Source: Chryseobacterium aurantiacum
Lineage (GTDB): Bacteria > Bacteroidota > Bacteroidia > Flavobacteriales > Weeksellaceae
DNA: 64,000 nt
Direction of reading: 5' to 3'
Assembly: GCF_003020585.1 (NCBI RefSeq)
Contig: NZ_PXUE01000002.1
Location: 868,001 to 932,000, forward strand
Shown here: piece by piece, positions 24,805 through 33,109 of the stretch
Position numbering within the stretch: the first letter of the stretch is position 1
How the letters are laid out: the number at the start of each line of letters is the position of its first letter
Notes under the pieces: generated by a model
What the model was told of the DNA's origin: nothing
Database searches by the model: none
The model's input: the letters and a program-made list of their open reading frames with translations, nothing else
Position numbers and translations under genes: made by a program

Positions 24805-24915
24805 TGTATTTCAAGTTAATAATACATAGCAAATATCCTAAAAAAAGTTTAATGAAATTCCCAAGACTACTTAACCGGCACATATATCTTATTTTTATTT
24901 ATCTTTACCGTTGTA

Positions 24916-25521
24916 ATGGATCCCTTTAAAACTTTCAGGAATATTGTTTTCTTTCAGGAATTAACTGATGAGGAAATTAATATTTTGGTGAATATCAGTA
25001 CGCCAAAACTTCTTCGTAAAAAGGAAAAGCTGGTGGCTCCGGGACAATCTTTTAACCATTTATTTATTCTTTCCAATGGTTTACTGAGATGTTTCTTTGA
25101 CGATGAGGATGGTATTGAAACTAATCTTTTTTTACCGTCAGAAAGGGAAGCTGTTATTATGGAAAGCCCTGAGTCCTATTCGGGTGAAATTGAGCGAAAA
25201 TATACTATAGAAGCTGTTATTGAAAGTCAGATTTTTTTATTTAACAAGAATGAATTTGAAGAAATGGCTTTTCAGCATAGAGGCCTTTATAATGTATATC
25301 TAAAATCTTTAAAACAAATCATCAGTACATTAAAGGTACGTACAGAACAGTTCTGTTCTACATCTCCGCATTCCAGATATGAAGAGTTTCTGGAAAGCCG
25401 TCCTTTCACTTCTCAAAATGCCAACAGAAAGTATATTGCTAATTTTCTGGGCATTACTCCTAACTCTCTTTCCCGTATGACTGCCCGTATTCATAAAAAA
25501 AGGAACGAAAGAAAAAAATAA
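24916..25521 (+). CDS. Crp/Fnr family transcriptional regulator
   Basis: A 201-residue protein with an N-terminal cyclic-nucleotide-binding-type beta roll (FLFNKNEFEEM at its end), a dimer helix and a C-terminal winged helix (NRKYIANFLGITPNSLSRMTARIHKK). Members of this Bacteroidota subgroup usually lack the cAMP-contact residues, and their ligand is unknown. It diverges from the glycosylasparaginase gene and lies 207 bases upstream of the DUF3302-HlyD-TolC operon, which it may control; no operator was identified. Confidence 0.85.
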   Translation: MDPFKTFRNIVFFQELTDEEINILVNISTPKLLRKKEKLVAPGQSFNHLFILSNGLLRCFFDDEDGIETNLFLPSEREAVIMESPESYSGEIERKYTIEAVIESQIFLFNKNEFEEMAFQHRGLYNVYLKSLKQIISTLKVRTEQFCSTSPHSRYEEFLESRPFTSQNANRKYIANFLGITPNSLSRMTARIHKKRNERKK

Positions 25522-25532
25522 CTTAGGAATAC

Positions 25533-25610
25533 TTTTTCTCATTTTATTCGATCTATTTTTGCTTACTCAAAATACTGTTACACAATTTATTAAAAGCAAA
25601 ATGAGAAGAA
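25533..25610. repeat. Long-range inverted repeat downstream of the Crp gene
   Basis: TTTTTCTCATTTT (25533-25545) and AAAATGAGAAGAA (25598-25610) are complementary at 12 of 13 positions, with a nested TTTTGCTT / AAGCAAAA pair inside. It could form a large hairpin in the leader of the efflux operon or at the regulator's 3' end. No T-run follows. Confidence 0.4.
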
Positions 25611-25728
25611 TATCATTCACTAAACATTATCTATTATAGAATTATCTTTAATCTAAGGGAACTGCCTCTGGTTATAGTGCGGTTACTCCTTTGTTTTACA
25701 TTTCATTATTACCTTATACAATTATATT

Positions 25729-26106
25729 ATGCAAAGAATATCCTTACTTCTCTGCCTGTTATTATCATGCAATTTTGTACAAGCATCAACAGGTAATGTA
25801 GAAGACAATATAGCAAATGCCGCTTCATGGTTCATTTTACTTGTTTTACCAATCGCCGGCATCTATCTTTTCTGGAAAGTTCACATTTATCCTGAAAAGG
25901 TTGCTGAGAAAAAGAACCATCCTCAGCTGAAAGCCATAAAAAGCATGTGCCTCCTTTCCCTAATTTTTGGAGGCCTTTTATGGCCGGTTGCTCTCATCTG
26001 GGCCAACTATGATTATGGTGATCAAAAGGGTCAGAAAAAAGAAATAGACCAACCTGAAGAAAAAGAAGAACTACTTAACACAATTGAAAATCAATCCCAA
26101 TGCTAG
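25729..26106 (+). CDS. DUF3302 domain-containing inner-membrane protein (YiaW-like)
   Basis: A 125-residue protein with a signal-like N-terminal helix, a membrane helix (SWFILLVLPIAGIYLFWKVHIYPE) and a second one (MCLLSLIFGGLLWPVALIWANYDYG), then an acidic tail. This is the DUF3302 pattern of E. coli YiaW, which is encoded next to the HlyD-type YiaV just as here. The gene overlaps the HlyD start by seven bases, so the two are translationally coupled. Its function is unknown; it is presumably a small partner of the membrane-fusion protein. Confidence 0.85.
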   Translation: MQRISLLLCLLLSCNFVQASTGNVEDNIANAASWFILLVLPIAGIYLFWKVHIYPEKVAEKKNHPQLKAIKSMCLLSLIFGGLLWPVALIWANYDYGDQKGQKKEIDQPEEKEELLNTIENQSQC

Positions 26107-27257
26107 AATTACTTGTTGCCATATATGCCGGAATCTGCTGGCTGCTTATCAAAAAATTTAAACTTATTCCCTGGACGTTTACCACGCAGGTTGTCGTATA
26201 TTCTCTTCCTATTTTCGGGAGTATTGCTTTGATCCTTAGCCTTAACTATTACTGTCCCATTACGTCTGACGTAAAGGTGGGAAACAGAAGTGTTGACATT
26301 ACTACCCAGGTTTTGGGAAAGGTAAAAAAGGTATATGTAAGTACCAATCAGGAGGTAAAAAAAGGAGATACATTATTTGTTCTGGACAGAGAACCTTATG
26401 TGCAGGAAATTAAATCACTGGAAGCGAAACTCAGCAATATGAAAGCTACTGTAAATTCCTATGATACAGATATTTCAGCTTCCAGAAAAAATATAGCAGG
26501 ATTACAGTCTCAATTGGATCTTGCGAATAAAAGAGTGGCTCAGTATCAGGAATTGGTAGAGGCAGGAGCTGCAAACAAGTTTGATCTGGAACAGGCAATA
26601 ACCAATGTACGTGATCTTCAGTCCCGAATCAGTGCAGCACAATCTCAACAACAGTCTTTGGAGACAAAATCCAATGCTTCTTATGGTGGAGAAAATTCAT
26701 CTGTTTCTGAGATTCAGGCGAAATTGGATCAGGCGAAATGGAATCTTTCCCAGACGGTTGTTCTGGCGCCTACAGATGGTATTATTCCGAATGTTCAGTT
26801 GAATGAGGGGGCTATTATGGCTCCATTCAAATCTGCCTTTGTTTTAATTCAAAAACAGCAATCTGTTATTGGGTTCTTTGCTCAAAATGAGCTTGAATCC
26901 GTAAAAAATGGAAATGAGGTTGAAATTGCGCTTAAAACAGAGCCCGGGAAGGTTGTAAAAGCCAAGCTTGAATATGTTATTGATGCCACCAGCCAGGGGA
27001 TTATGAATAATGCAGGAGGAATGCTGGGAGGAAATGGATCTACCGCAGGACTTCCGGATACAGCCAGACAACTGCCTGAGACAGATGGAAAACTTATTGC
27101 CAAGTTTGTATTGGTAGATGAACAAAAGCAACTGACTGTGGGAGCAAGAGGAACAGCTGTAATCTATTCTGATCACATTAAGCCGCTTCACCTTATCCGA
27201 AAAGTAATGGTACGCATTAGCAGTAAAATAAACTTCCTGATCCCTAAACTTCATTAA
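26100..27257 (+). CDS. HlyD family membrane-fusion protein (YiaV-like)
   Basis: A 385-residue periplasmic adaptor. Two N-terminal hydrophobic segments are followed by a biotinyl-lipoyl half (VDITTQVLGKVKKVYVSTNQ), a coiled-coil hairpin of ~100 residues (KSLEAKLSNMKATVNSYD to QAKLDQAKWNL) and the second lipoyl half (TVVLAPTDGIIPNVQLNEGA). It would bridge an inner-membrane partner to the TolC-type channel encoded one base downstream. No dedicated pump gene (ABC, RND or MFS) is in the operon; the substrate is unknown. Confidence 0.9.
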   Translation: MLELLVAIYAGICWLLIKKFKLIPWTFTTQVVVYSLPIFGSIALILSLNYYCPITSDVKVGNRSVDITTQVLGKVKKVYVSTNQEVKKGDTLFVLDREPYVQEIKSLEAKLSNMKATVNSYDTDISASRKNIAGLQSQLDLANKRVAQYQELVEAGAANKFDLEQAITNVRDLQSRISAAQSQQQSLETKSNASYGGENSSVSEIQAKLDQAKWNLSQTVVLAPTDGIIPNVQLNEGAIMAPFKSAFVLIQKQQSVIGFFAQNELESVKNGNEVEIALKTEPGKVVKAKLEYVIDATSQGIMNNAGGMLGGNGSTAGLPDTARQLPETDGKLIAKFVLVDEQKQLTVGARGTAVIYSDHIKPLHLIRKVMVRISSKINFLIPKLH

Positions 27258-27258
27258 G

Positions 27259-28659
27259 ATGTATAAAAAATTAATTGTACTGGGAGTTCTTTCTCTAAGC
27301 CTAAGTTCTTGTATAGGATACAAGAAACCTACGAAAGAAAACATGGATCAGCTTAAGGAAAAAAGTGAAATTGTTTCTCACCTTCAAATTCCTGATGACT
27401 GGATCTTTGACAGAAAAACCGGCTCTGCCTCATTTTCTTATGAATGGATCACGGATCTTAAGGACCAGCAGCTGGAAGCTCTGATTAATGAGGGAATGCA
27501 ATACAATGCTGATATTATTATCGCCAGAGAAAAGCTCAACCAGGTGGAACTGGCCATGGAAATTGCAGGAAGTGATCTGTATCCAAGTGTAAGTGCTGTT
27601 GCCAATACCTCCAATAATCTGGTAAGTGAAACTCAGCTTCGTCGTCTTGCGCTGAAAGCTAACTGGGAAATAGATCTTTGGGGGAAGAATAAGTCTTCGC
27701 AAATGGCGAGCACAAGCAATTATTTTTCGGCAAAGCATCAAAATACCCTGCTGCATCAGTCTATTGCCGGTATGATTGCCAAAGCCTATTTTTTAAATAT
27801 TGCAGGAAATATTCAGGAGGATAAGATTGAAAACTATATTCAGAAATCTAAGGATCTGGAAAAGCTGTACATTCTCCAAAAAAAGGTGGGAACGGCTAAT
27901 TCTTTGGATATTTCGAATATAACTGCGGAAATTATTTCTTTGGAAGGATATCTTGAAAAGGTTAAAAATGCAAATATTCAGTCCAGAAGATCTCTTGAAT
28001 TGCTTACAGGAAAATATCCTGAGGGAAAGCTGATGACACAGAGTTTTTTTAATCCTGTAAAAAATGAAATCCCTGAGTCTTTCCCATTACAGCTTTTAGA
28101 AAACAGATCGGATATACAGGCGAATCATTTTCAAATAGAAAAAGCTTTTTATGAAGTACAGCAGGCCAAAGCGGCAAGGCTGCCTTCCATTAGCATAAGT
28201 TCTTCCCTGGGAACTGCCGGAAGTAATGTAGAATCTCTCAATTCTTTATTTTCCAATCCGTTATTAAAGGTTGGCAGCGGATTAGTTTCGCCCTTATTCA
28301 ATAATGGAAAACTGAAAAAGAATGTAGAAATAAAGGATTCTCAGCAAAAACAAATTGTAGAAGAGTATTCAAAAACAGTATTGAATGCACTGAACGAAGT
28401 TGAATCATCTTTCGCCAATTTACATTCCATTGAGAAGCAGATCACCTATAGTACTAAGGCGGTCAATGAATTGAAAAACAATATTAGTCTCACTCAAAAA
28501 CAAATAAAGGTAGGAGCAAATAACAGTTTTGTCCTGATCCGAAAACAAAGGGATCTTCTTAAAAATGAGATGAACCTGATTAATCTGGATCTTCAGTACA
28601 GAATAGAGCGTATTAATCTTTATATGGCCTTGGGAGCAGAGCACTTCATATCTTCATAA
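27259..28659 (+). CDS. TolC/NodT family outer-membrane efflux lipoprotein
   Basis: A 466-residue outer-membrane efflux protein with a lipoprotein signal (LSLSSC, Cys18). It has the paired OEP repeats of TolC-like channels: ALINEGMQYNADIIIAREKL in the first half and ALNEVESSFANLHSIEKQI in the second, with ENRSDIQANHFQIEKAFYEV between them, typical of NodT-type members. It is the third gene of the DUF3302-HlyD-TolC operon and ends at a clear terminator. Confidence 0.92.
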   Translation: MYKKLIVLGVLSLSLSSCIGYKKPTKENMDQLKEKSEIVSHLQIPDDWIFDRKTGSASFSYEWITDLKDQQLEALINEGMQYNADIIIAREKLNQVELAMEIAGSDLYPSVSAVANTSNNLVSETQLRRLALKANWEIDLWGKNKSSQMASTSNYFSAKHQNTLLHQSIAGMIAKAYFLNIAGNIQEDKIENYIQKSKDLEKLYILQKKVGTANSLDISNITAEIISLEGYLEKVKNANIQSRRSLELLTGKYPEGKLMTQSFFNPVKNEIPESFPLQLLENRSDIQANHFQIEKAFYEVQQAKAARLPSISISSSLGTAGSNVESLNSLFSNPLLKVGSGLVSPLFNNGKLKKNVEIKDSQQKQIVEEYSKTVLNALNEVESSFANLHSIEKQITYSTKAVNELKNNISLTQKQIKVGANNSFVLIRKQRDLLKNEMNLINLDLQYRIERINLYMALGAEHFISS

Positions 28660-28667
28660 TTTTATAC

Positions 28668-28704
28668 AAAAAAAGACTACGGATTATTATTCGTAGTCTT
28701 TTTT
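28668..28704 (+). terminator. Terminator of the efflux operon
   Basis: AAAAGACTACG pairs with CGTAGTCTTTT across a 10-base loop and is followed by T-residues. Confidence 0.85.
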
Positions 28705-28811
28705 ATTTGGGTTAAAACCTTCCCATCAAATTTTCAATTTATCAACCTTAATTTCTACAATATAAAATGGTTATATGAAAATGGTTCTTTAATTATTTCT
28801 TGTATAAAGTA

Positions 28812-29276
28812 TCAATGAGGCAATTGATCTCTAAAGTATCCGTATACCCAGGTTCCGGCAATGGCACTCAACAGGGTAACAGACACTGCCAGAGCTCCTG
28901 TTCCAATCTGAGCAAAAAGAGGTCCTGGGCAAGCTCCTGTAATGGCCCAGCCAAAACCAAAGATGAGTCCTCCGTAAATCTGACCTTTATTGAATTTTTT
29001 CGGGGTTAAGGTAATGGGTTCTCCATAGATTGTTTTGATATTGAATTTTTTAATCAAAAACACAGAAATCATTCCTACCAATACAGCACTTCCGATAATT
29101 CCATACATATGAAAAGACTGCATACGGAACATTTCCTGAATTCTGAACCAGCTAATCACCTCAGCTTTTACGAAAATAATTCCAAATATGATTCCTGCGG
29201 CAAGATATTTCAGATGATGATACCATTTATGCTGAAGACGAACGTCTTGTTTTTTTTCTTTTATCATTTCTTTCAT
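28812..29276 (-). CDS. YeeE/YedE-type sulfur transport protein, second subunit (DUF6691)
   Basis: The start is placed at 29276 (MKEMIKEKKQDVRLQHKW), 17 bases after the previous stop; the longer ORF would overlap that gene by ~90 bases. The 154-residue protein has four membrane helices and the conserved GFGWAITGACPGPLFAQIG motif with a Cys near residue 113. It corresponds to the short partner of the YeeE/YedE protein encoded just upstream. Such pairs move thiosulfate or other sulfane-sulfur compounds. It is the last gene of the sulfur cluster. Confidence 0.87.
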   Translation of the reverse strand: MKEMIKEKKQDVRLQHKWYHHLKYLAAGIIFGIIFVKAEVISWFRIQEMFRMQSFHMYGIIGSAVLVGMISVFLIKKFNIKTIYGEPITLTPKKFNKGQIYGGLIFGFGWAITGACPGPLFAQIGTGALAVSVTLLSAIAGTWVYGYFRDQLPH

Positions 29277-29293
29277 TCGGTTTAAGATTAGAC

Positions 29294-29857
29294 TTATAGG
29301 GAAAGGATTATGGGCAGAATAAGGTTGGCCATTAAAAATCCTCCTATCATAAAACATACGGTTGCAACCAGTGATGGCCACTGCAGATTAGAAAGCCCCA
29401 TGATGGCATGGCCACTAGTACAGCCTCCGGCATATCGTGTTCCGAAACCTACTAAAAAACCGCCGACAACCATTATGATAAAACCTCTAAGCGTAAAAAG
29501 ACTTTGAAAATTCATCAACTGTACAGGAACAAGGTTACTGTAATCTGTAATTCCATAGCCTGCCAATTCAGTTTTCAAATTAGGATTGACCGTAATTTCA
29601 GTGGGATTGAGCATAAAATTGGCAGCAATCATTCCTCCGAAAAAAATCCCCAATACAAAAAACAGGTTCCATGCTTCTCTTTTCCAGTCATATTTAAAAA
29701 AATTGACATTGGCTGGTATACAGGCAGCACAAATATGTCTTAGTGAGGAACTTATTCCAAAGGATTTATTCCCCATAATAAGCAGTGCGGGGACGGTTAG
29801 CCCAATTAAAGGGCCTGCAATATACCACGGCCACGGTTCTTTTATAATCTCCAACAT
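29294..29857 (-). CDS. YeeE/YedE family sulfur transport protein, first subunit
   Basis: A 187-residue membrane protein with four to five helices. It has the family motif FGTRYAGGCTSGHAIMGLSN (Cys near residue 142) and a Cys-containing region HICAACIPANVNFFKYDW. In the related thiosulfate importer TsuA, conserved Cys residues pass the sulfur compound through the channel. It lies 20 bases after the MBL-rhodanese gene and 17 bases before its partner, so the three are one operon. Confidence 0.88.
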   Translation of the reverse strand: MLEIIKEPWPWYIAGPLIGLTVPALLIMGNKSFGISSSLRHICAACIPANVNFFKYDWKREAWNLFFVLGIFFGGMIAANFMLNPTEITVNPNLKTELAGYGITDYSNLVPVQLMNFQSLFTLRGFIIMVVGGFLVGFGTRYAGGCTSGHAIMGLSNLQWPSLVATVCFMIGGFLMANLILPIILSL

Positions 29858-29877
29858 ATATTCTTTTTTAATCTAAA

Positions 29878-31290
29878 TTATTTTAAAATTTTAGTCTGAC
29901 ACACAAAGTCACTTTTCTTAATCCCGGTAGAAGCTATGGCTTTAAAACCACCCTCAATTTCTGTAAAATTCCGGTATCCTCTTGCCTGAAGAATACTTGC
30001 AGCCATTGTACTTCTGTAACCGCTTCCACAATGCAAATAAAAATGCTCATCCGGATCTAAAGCATGAATCCATTCATTGATAAATGCTAACGGCTTACTG
30101 TAGGCTTCATGGATGTGTTCTGCATTGTATTCATTTTCTCTTCTGATGTCTATAATTTTCGATTTCCTTTCTTTGATTTCCCTTTCAAATTGTTTGGCAG
30201 AAATGCGATGAACATGATCTGTTTCTTTTCCACTTTTCTTCCATGCATCAAAGCCTCCATCCAAATATCCTAAAACCTGATCAAAACCTACTCTGCTCAA
30301 TCTGGTAACCGCTTCTTCTTCATCTCCTTTTTCTGTTACCAGTAGAATAGGCTGATTCACATCTCCGATTAAAGCACCTACCCAAGGAGCAAAATCACCA
30401 TCCAATCCTATATTTACAGACTGCGGAATAAAATCATGAACAAATGTACTACTGTTTCTCACATCCAGAACTAAAGCTCCGGAAACTTCTGCTATTTCCT
30501 CAAGCTGTTCAGGAGCAAGAGGCTGTAATCCTTGTGATAAAACCTCATCAAAGCTGTGACAGCCTTTTTTGTTCATCATTACATTCATTCCGAAATAAGC
30601 AGGCGGCGGTAAAAGTCCATCTGTTACTTCTTTGATGAAGTTCTGCTTACTTTTTTGATTCAGGGCATAATTGGTTTTCTTTTGGTTCCCAAGGGTATCC
30701 ATGGTTTCTTTCTGCATATTTTTTCCACAGGCAGAACCTGCGCCATGAGCGGGATATACCATAATATCATCTGCCAAGGGTAAAATTTTGCTGTATAGAC
30801 TTTCATATAAGAGTCCTGCGAGCTCATCTTGCGTCATCTCAGTGGCTTTCTGAGCGAGATCCGGACGTCCTACATCTCCCAAAAACAAGGTATCTCCACT
30901 AAACAGGGCTTTTTCTGTTCCATATTCATCTATCAGCAAATAACAGGAACTCTCCAATGTATGTCCCGGTGTATGAAGAACTTTAATTTTAATCTTTCCT
31001 ACTTCAAATATCTGGTGATCTTGAGCAATAACAGCATCAAACTCGGGTTTCGCAGTAGGACCATATACAATTGGAGCGCCTGTTTGCTTGCTTAAATCCA
31101 TGTGCCCACTTACAAAATCAGCATGAAAATGGGTTTCAAAAATGTATTTTAAATGCACTCCGTCTTTTTTCAATTTTTCTATGTAGGGTTTTGTCTCCCG
31201 TAAGGGATCAATAATCGCAGCTTCTCCTTCTGAAATAATGTAATAAGCACCCTGCGCCAAACATCCTGTATAAATCTGTTCTATTTTCAT
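29878..31290 (-). CDS. MBL-fold hydrolase with two rhodanese domains (persulfide dioxygenase-like)
   Basis: The start is at 31290 (MKIEQIYTGCLAQGAYYI); the longer ORF start at 31323 lies upstream of the inferred -7 element. Residues ~1-240 are a metallo-beta-lactamase fold of the ETHE1/persulfide dioxygenase type (metal motif THFHADFVSGH at 53-63, later LHTPGHTLESS and VYPAHGAGSACG). Two rhodanese domains follow. The first has no catalytic Cys (LLVTEKGDEEEA); the second has HCGSGYRS near residue 420 and should be active. Such proteins oxidise persulfides and transfer sulfane sulfur. A shared regulatory motif lies 61 bases upstream. Confidence 0.92.
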   Translation of the reverse strand: MKIEQIYTGCLAQGAYYIISEGEAAIIDPLRETKPYIEKLKKDGVHLKYIFETHFHADFVSGHMDLSKQTGAPIVYGPTAKPEFDAVIAQDHQIFEVGKIKIKVLHTPGHTLESSCYLLIDEYGTEKALFSGDTLFLGDVGRPDLAQKATEMTQDELAGLLYESLYSKILPLADDIMVYPAHGAGSACGKNMQKETMDTLGNQKKTNYALNQKSKQNFIKEVTDGLLPPPAYFGMNVMMNKKGCHSFDEVLSQGLQPLAPEQLEEIAEVSGALVLDVRNSSTFVHDFIPQSVNIGLDGDFAPWVGALIGDVNQPILLVTEKGDEEEAVTRLSRVGFDQVLGYLDGGFDAWKKSGKETDHVHRISAKQFEREIKERKSKIIDIRRENEYNAEHIHEAYSKPLAFINEWIHALDPDEHFYLHCGSGYRSTMAASILQARGYRNFTEIEGGFKAIASTGIKKSDFVCQTKILK

Positions 31291-31350
31291 TTTTAAGTAT
31301 TTTGATTCTGTTATCTGATACAAATCTCCTGCTTTCCATTTTCTGCCACA

Positions 31351-31371
31351 GTTACTTTTGTTACATAAGGG
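31351..31371 (-). promoter_or_regulatory. Sulfur-module operator, copy A
   Basis: It contains TACTTTTGTTACATAAGGG (31353-31371), identical over 19 bases to copy B at 32234. On the minus strand it reads as GTAAC-AAAA-GTAAC plus flank. It sits 32 bases upstream of the TTTG of a weak -7 element (GAGATTTG). That is an activator-like position, and a Crp/Fnr gene lies nearby. Confidence 0.6.
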
Positions 31372-31374
31372 TTT

Positions 31375-32178
31375 TTAAATGATCAATACACGATAGATTT
31401 CCTTTGTCATAATATAAACTCCCATTACCAAGATGAACCACCCGAATGCCGGCTTGAGCTTTTTACCATCTATTCTTTCTGATAACTGAGTACCGATGAC
31501 AATTCCTATTACAGCAATAAAAGTAATGGACATTAATAATTTCCAATCTATTACAGCATGATTTATAGATGAAGCAAAGCCAATCAGGGAGTTTAGGGAA
31601 ATAATTACCAGTGAGGTTCCTATAGCTTTTTTCATCGGAATTTTTAATAGATTAACAAGAGCCGGAATAATCATAAAGCCTCCTCCGGCTCCTACCAGTC
31701 CTGTTAGCATACCCACCACAGTTCCCTCTCCTACTGCCAGCAGAGTATTTTTGCCTGAACGACTTTTCAATACGTTGACAGGAGTATTATTTCTGATCAT
31801 TTTATAAGAAGCAAGAATCATTAAACCTGCAAAAACCAGAAGCAAAAAAATGTTTTTAGTAATGATAAAACCCTTTATCTGAATAAGTTCATCAGGAATA
31901 AATGGAAGTAAATAGGTTCTGGTAAGAAAAATTGAAATAATGGATGGTATTCCAAATATCAATGATATTTTAAGATCTATCAATCCTTTTTTGAAATATG
32001 AAAAAGATCCTGCCACACTGCTTACCCCAACTATAAACAGAGAATATTCTGTTGCCAATAAAGCATCTATACTAAAGAGATAAACCAATACAGGAACCGT
32101 AAGAATACTTCCACCGCCACCTATTAATCCTAAAGAAATTCCTATTAAAACTGATGCTGCATATCCTATAATTTCCAT
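31375..32178 (-). CDS. TauE/SafE family sulfite exporter-like permease
   Basis: A 267-residue membrane protein of the TauE/SafE family. The two glycine-rich repeats are GISLGLIGGGGSILTVPVLV (N-terminal) and GMLTGLVGAGGGFMIIPALV (after residue ~150), with about eight helices. In this cluster it would export sulfite, the product of persulfide oxidation by the next gene's enzyme. It is not a recent duplicate of the TauE at 2735-3622, as their sequences differ throughout. Its promoter carries operator copy B. Confidence 0.9.
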   Translation of the reverse strand: MEIIGYAASVLIGISLGLIGGGGSILTVPVLVYLFSIDALLATEYSLFIVGVSSVAGSFSYFKKGLIDLKISLIFGIPSIISIFLTRTYLLPFIPDELIQIKGFIITKNIFLLLVFAGLMILASYKMIRNNTPVNVLKSRSGKNTLLAVGEGTVVGMLTGLVGAGGGFMIIPALVNLLKIPMKKAIGTSLVIISLNSLIGFASSINHAVIDWKLLMSITFIAVIGIVIGTQLSERIDGKKLKPAFGWFILVMGVYIMTKEIYRVLII

Positions 32179-32231
32179 TGTAATCTTTTTCTTTCTGAAT
32201 ACAAAAATGGAATTGTTTGAAGAGTTGTACC

Positions 32232-32252
32232 GCTACTTTTGTTACATAAGGG
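32232..32252 (-). promoter_or_regulatory. Sulfur-module operator, copy B
   Basis: The same 19-base core as copy A, again starting exactly 32 bases upstream of the TTTG of a weak -7 element (CATTTTTG). It is 54 bases before the TauE start. Confidence 0.6.
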
Positions 32253-32453
32253 ATTTTTTTTAATACAAATAGCACAAATTGTTTCACGAATGACACAAAC
32301 CAGTATTATTTGATTATAAAAGATAAGATAGTTCAAAATGAAAATCAAAGATTCTCAAAAATTTAAGTGTATTTTTACATGTATAGACTGCCACTTAATA
32401 TAACTTAAGTGCTTAAAAATCTTGTGATTATACCTAAATATAGAAAGGATCTA

Positions 32454-33089
32454 TTAGCTGAGAACTTCCAGAAGAATAATTTTGTTTCTTCCGAGCTTTA
32501 CTCTTCCATCTTCTTCAAGCTGTTTCAGAAGTCTGGAAACCACCACCCTGGCTGTTCCCAGCTCATTGGCAAGCTGTTCATGGGTGGTATTAATAGTATT
32601 TATGCCGGTAATCTCTACCTTTTTATGAAGAAGATTCAGTAATCTTTCATCTACTTTTTTAAAGGCAATGGCATTGATGATATCCAGCAATTCTTCAAAA
32701 CGCTTGTGATAAAGCCTGAAAATATAATCCAGCCATTCAGGATGTTCCTTGATGAATAAAGAAACCTTATCTACGGGAAGAAAGAGAATCTCTGCATCTT
32801 CTTCTATTTCTGCTTTTACAATGCTTTTTTCATTGTGCATTCCGCCCAGAAAAGACATAATGCAGCTTTCTCCTGCCTTGATGTAGTATAGCAGGATTTC
32901 ACGTCCATCTTCTTCAGTTCTGATTACTTTCAACATTCCTTTCATTACAATAGGAATAGAGCGTATGGAAGCATTTTCGTCTAAAATAATATCTCCCTGA
33001 TTGTAATTTTTAGTAATCCCGTTCTGGTATAATTTCTCAACCAGTTCCGGTGATGATGAAAACTCTGAGGAAAGTATCGTGTCTTGCAT
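32454..33089 (-). CDS. Crp/Fnr family regulator of the sulfur module (inferred)
   Basis: A 211-residue protein with an N-terminal beta-roll domain (GDIILDENASIRSIPIVMKG, then EDGREILLYYIKAGESCIMS) and a C-terminal helix-turn-helix (THEQLANELGTARVVVSRLLKQLEEDG). It has no Fnr-type Cys cluster; the single Cys in GESCIMS is conserved-looking and could sense thiol-reactive sulfur, but that is speculation. It lies upstream of the TauE-MBL-YeeE genes on the same strand, whose promoters share a motif at fixed spacing. It starts 20 bases after the GH20 gene and has no visible promoter of its own. Confidence 0.87.
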   Translation of the reverse strand: MQDTILSSEFSSSPELVEKLYQNGITKNYNQGDIILDENASIRSIPIVMKGMLKVIRTEEDGREILLYYIKAGESCIMSFLGGMHNEKSIVKAEIEEDAEILFLPVDKVSLFIKEHPEWLDYIFRLYHKRFEELLDIINAIAFKKVDERLLNLLHKKVEITGINTINTTHEQLANELGTARVVVSRLLKQLEEDGRVKLGRNKIILLEVLS

Positions 33090-33109
33090 CTTGTAAAGTT
33101 CAATATTTG

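Noticed and set aside
23969..24829. Plus-strand ORFs of 86-113 codons opposite the glycosylasparaginase gene
   Set aside because: They lie wholly antisense to a well-conserved enzyme, have no promoter and encode low-complexity, Ser/Phe-rich products.
26844..27344. Minus-strand 166-codon ORF over the HlyD/TolC junction
   Set aside because: It opposes two well-supported genes with a 1-base junction and has no recognisable product.
29277..29381. Longer N-terminus for the second YeeE-type protein
   Set aside because: It would overlap the first subunit by about 90 bases and adds residues without membrane or family features; the start at 29276 gives normal 17-base spacing.
2735..32178. The two TauE/SafE proteins as a recent duplication
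   Set aside because: Their sequences differ throughout, they have different operators and different neighbours; they are distinct family members.
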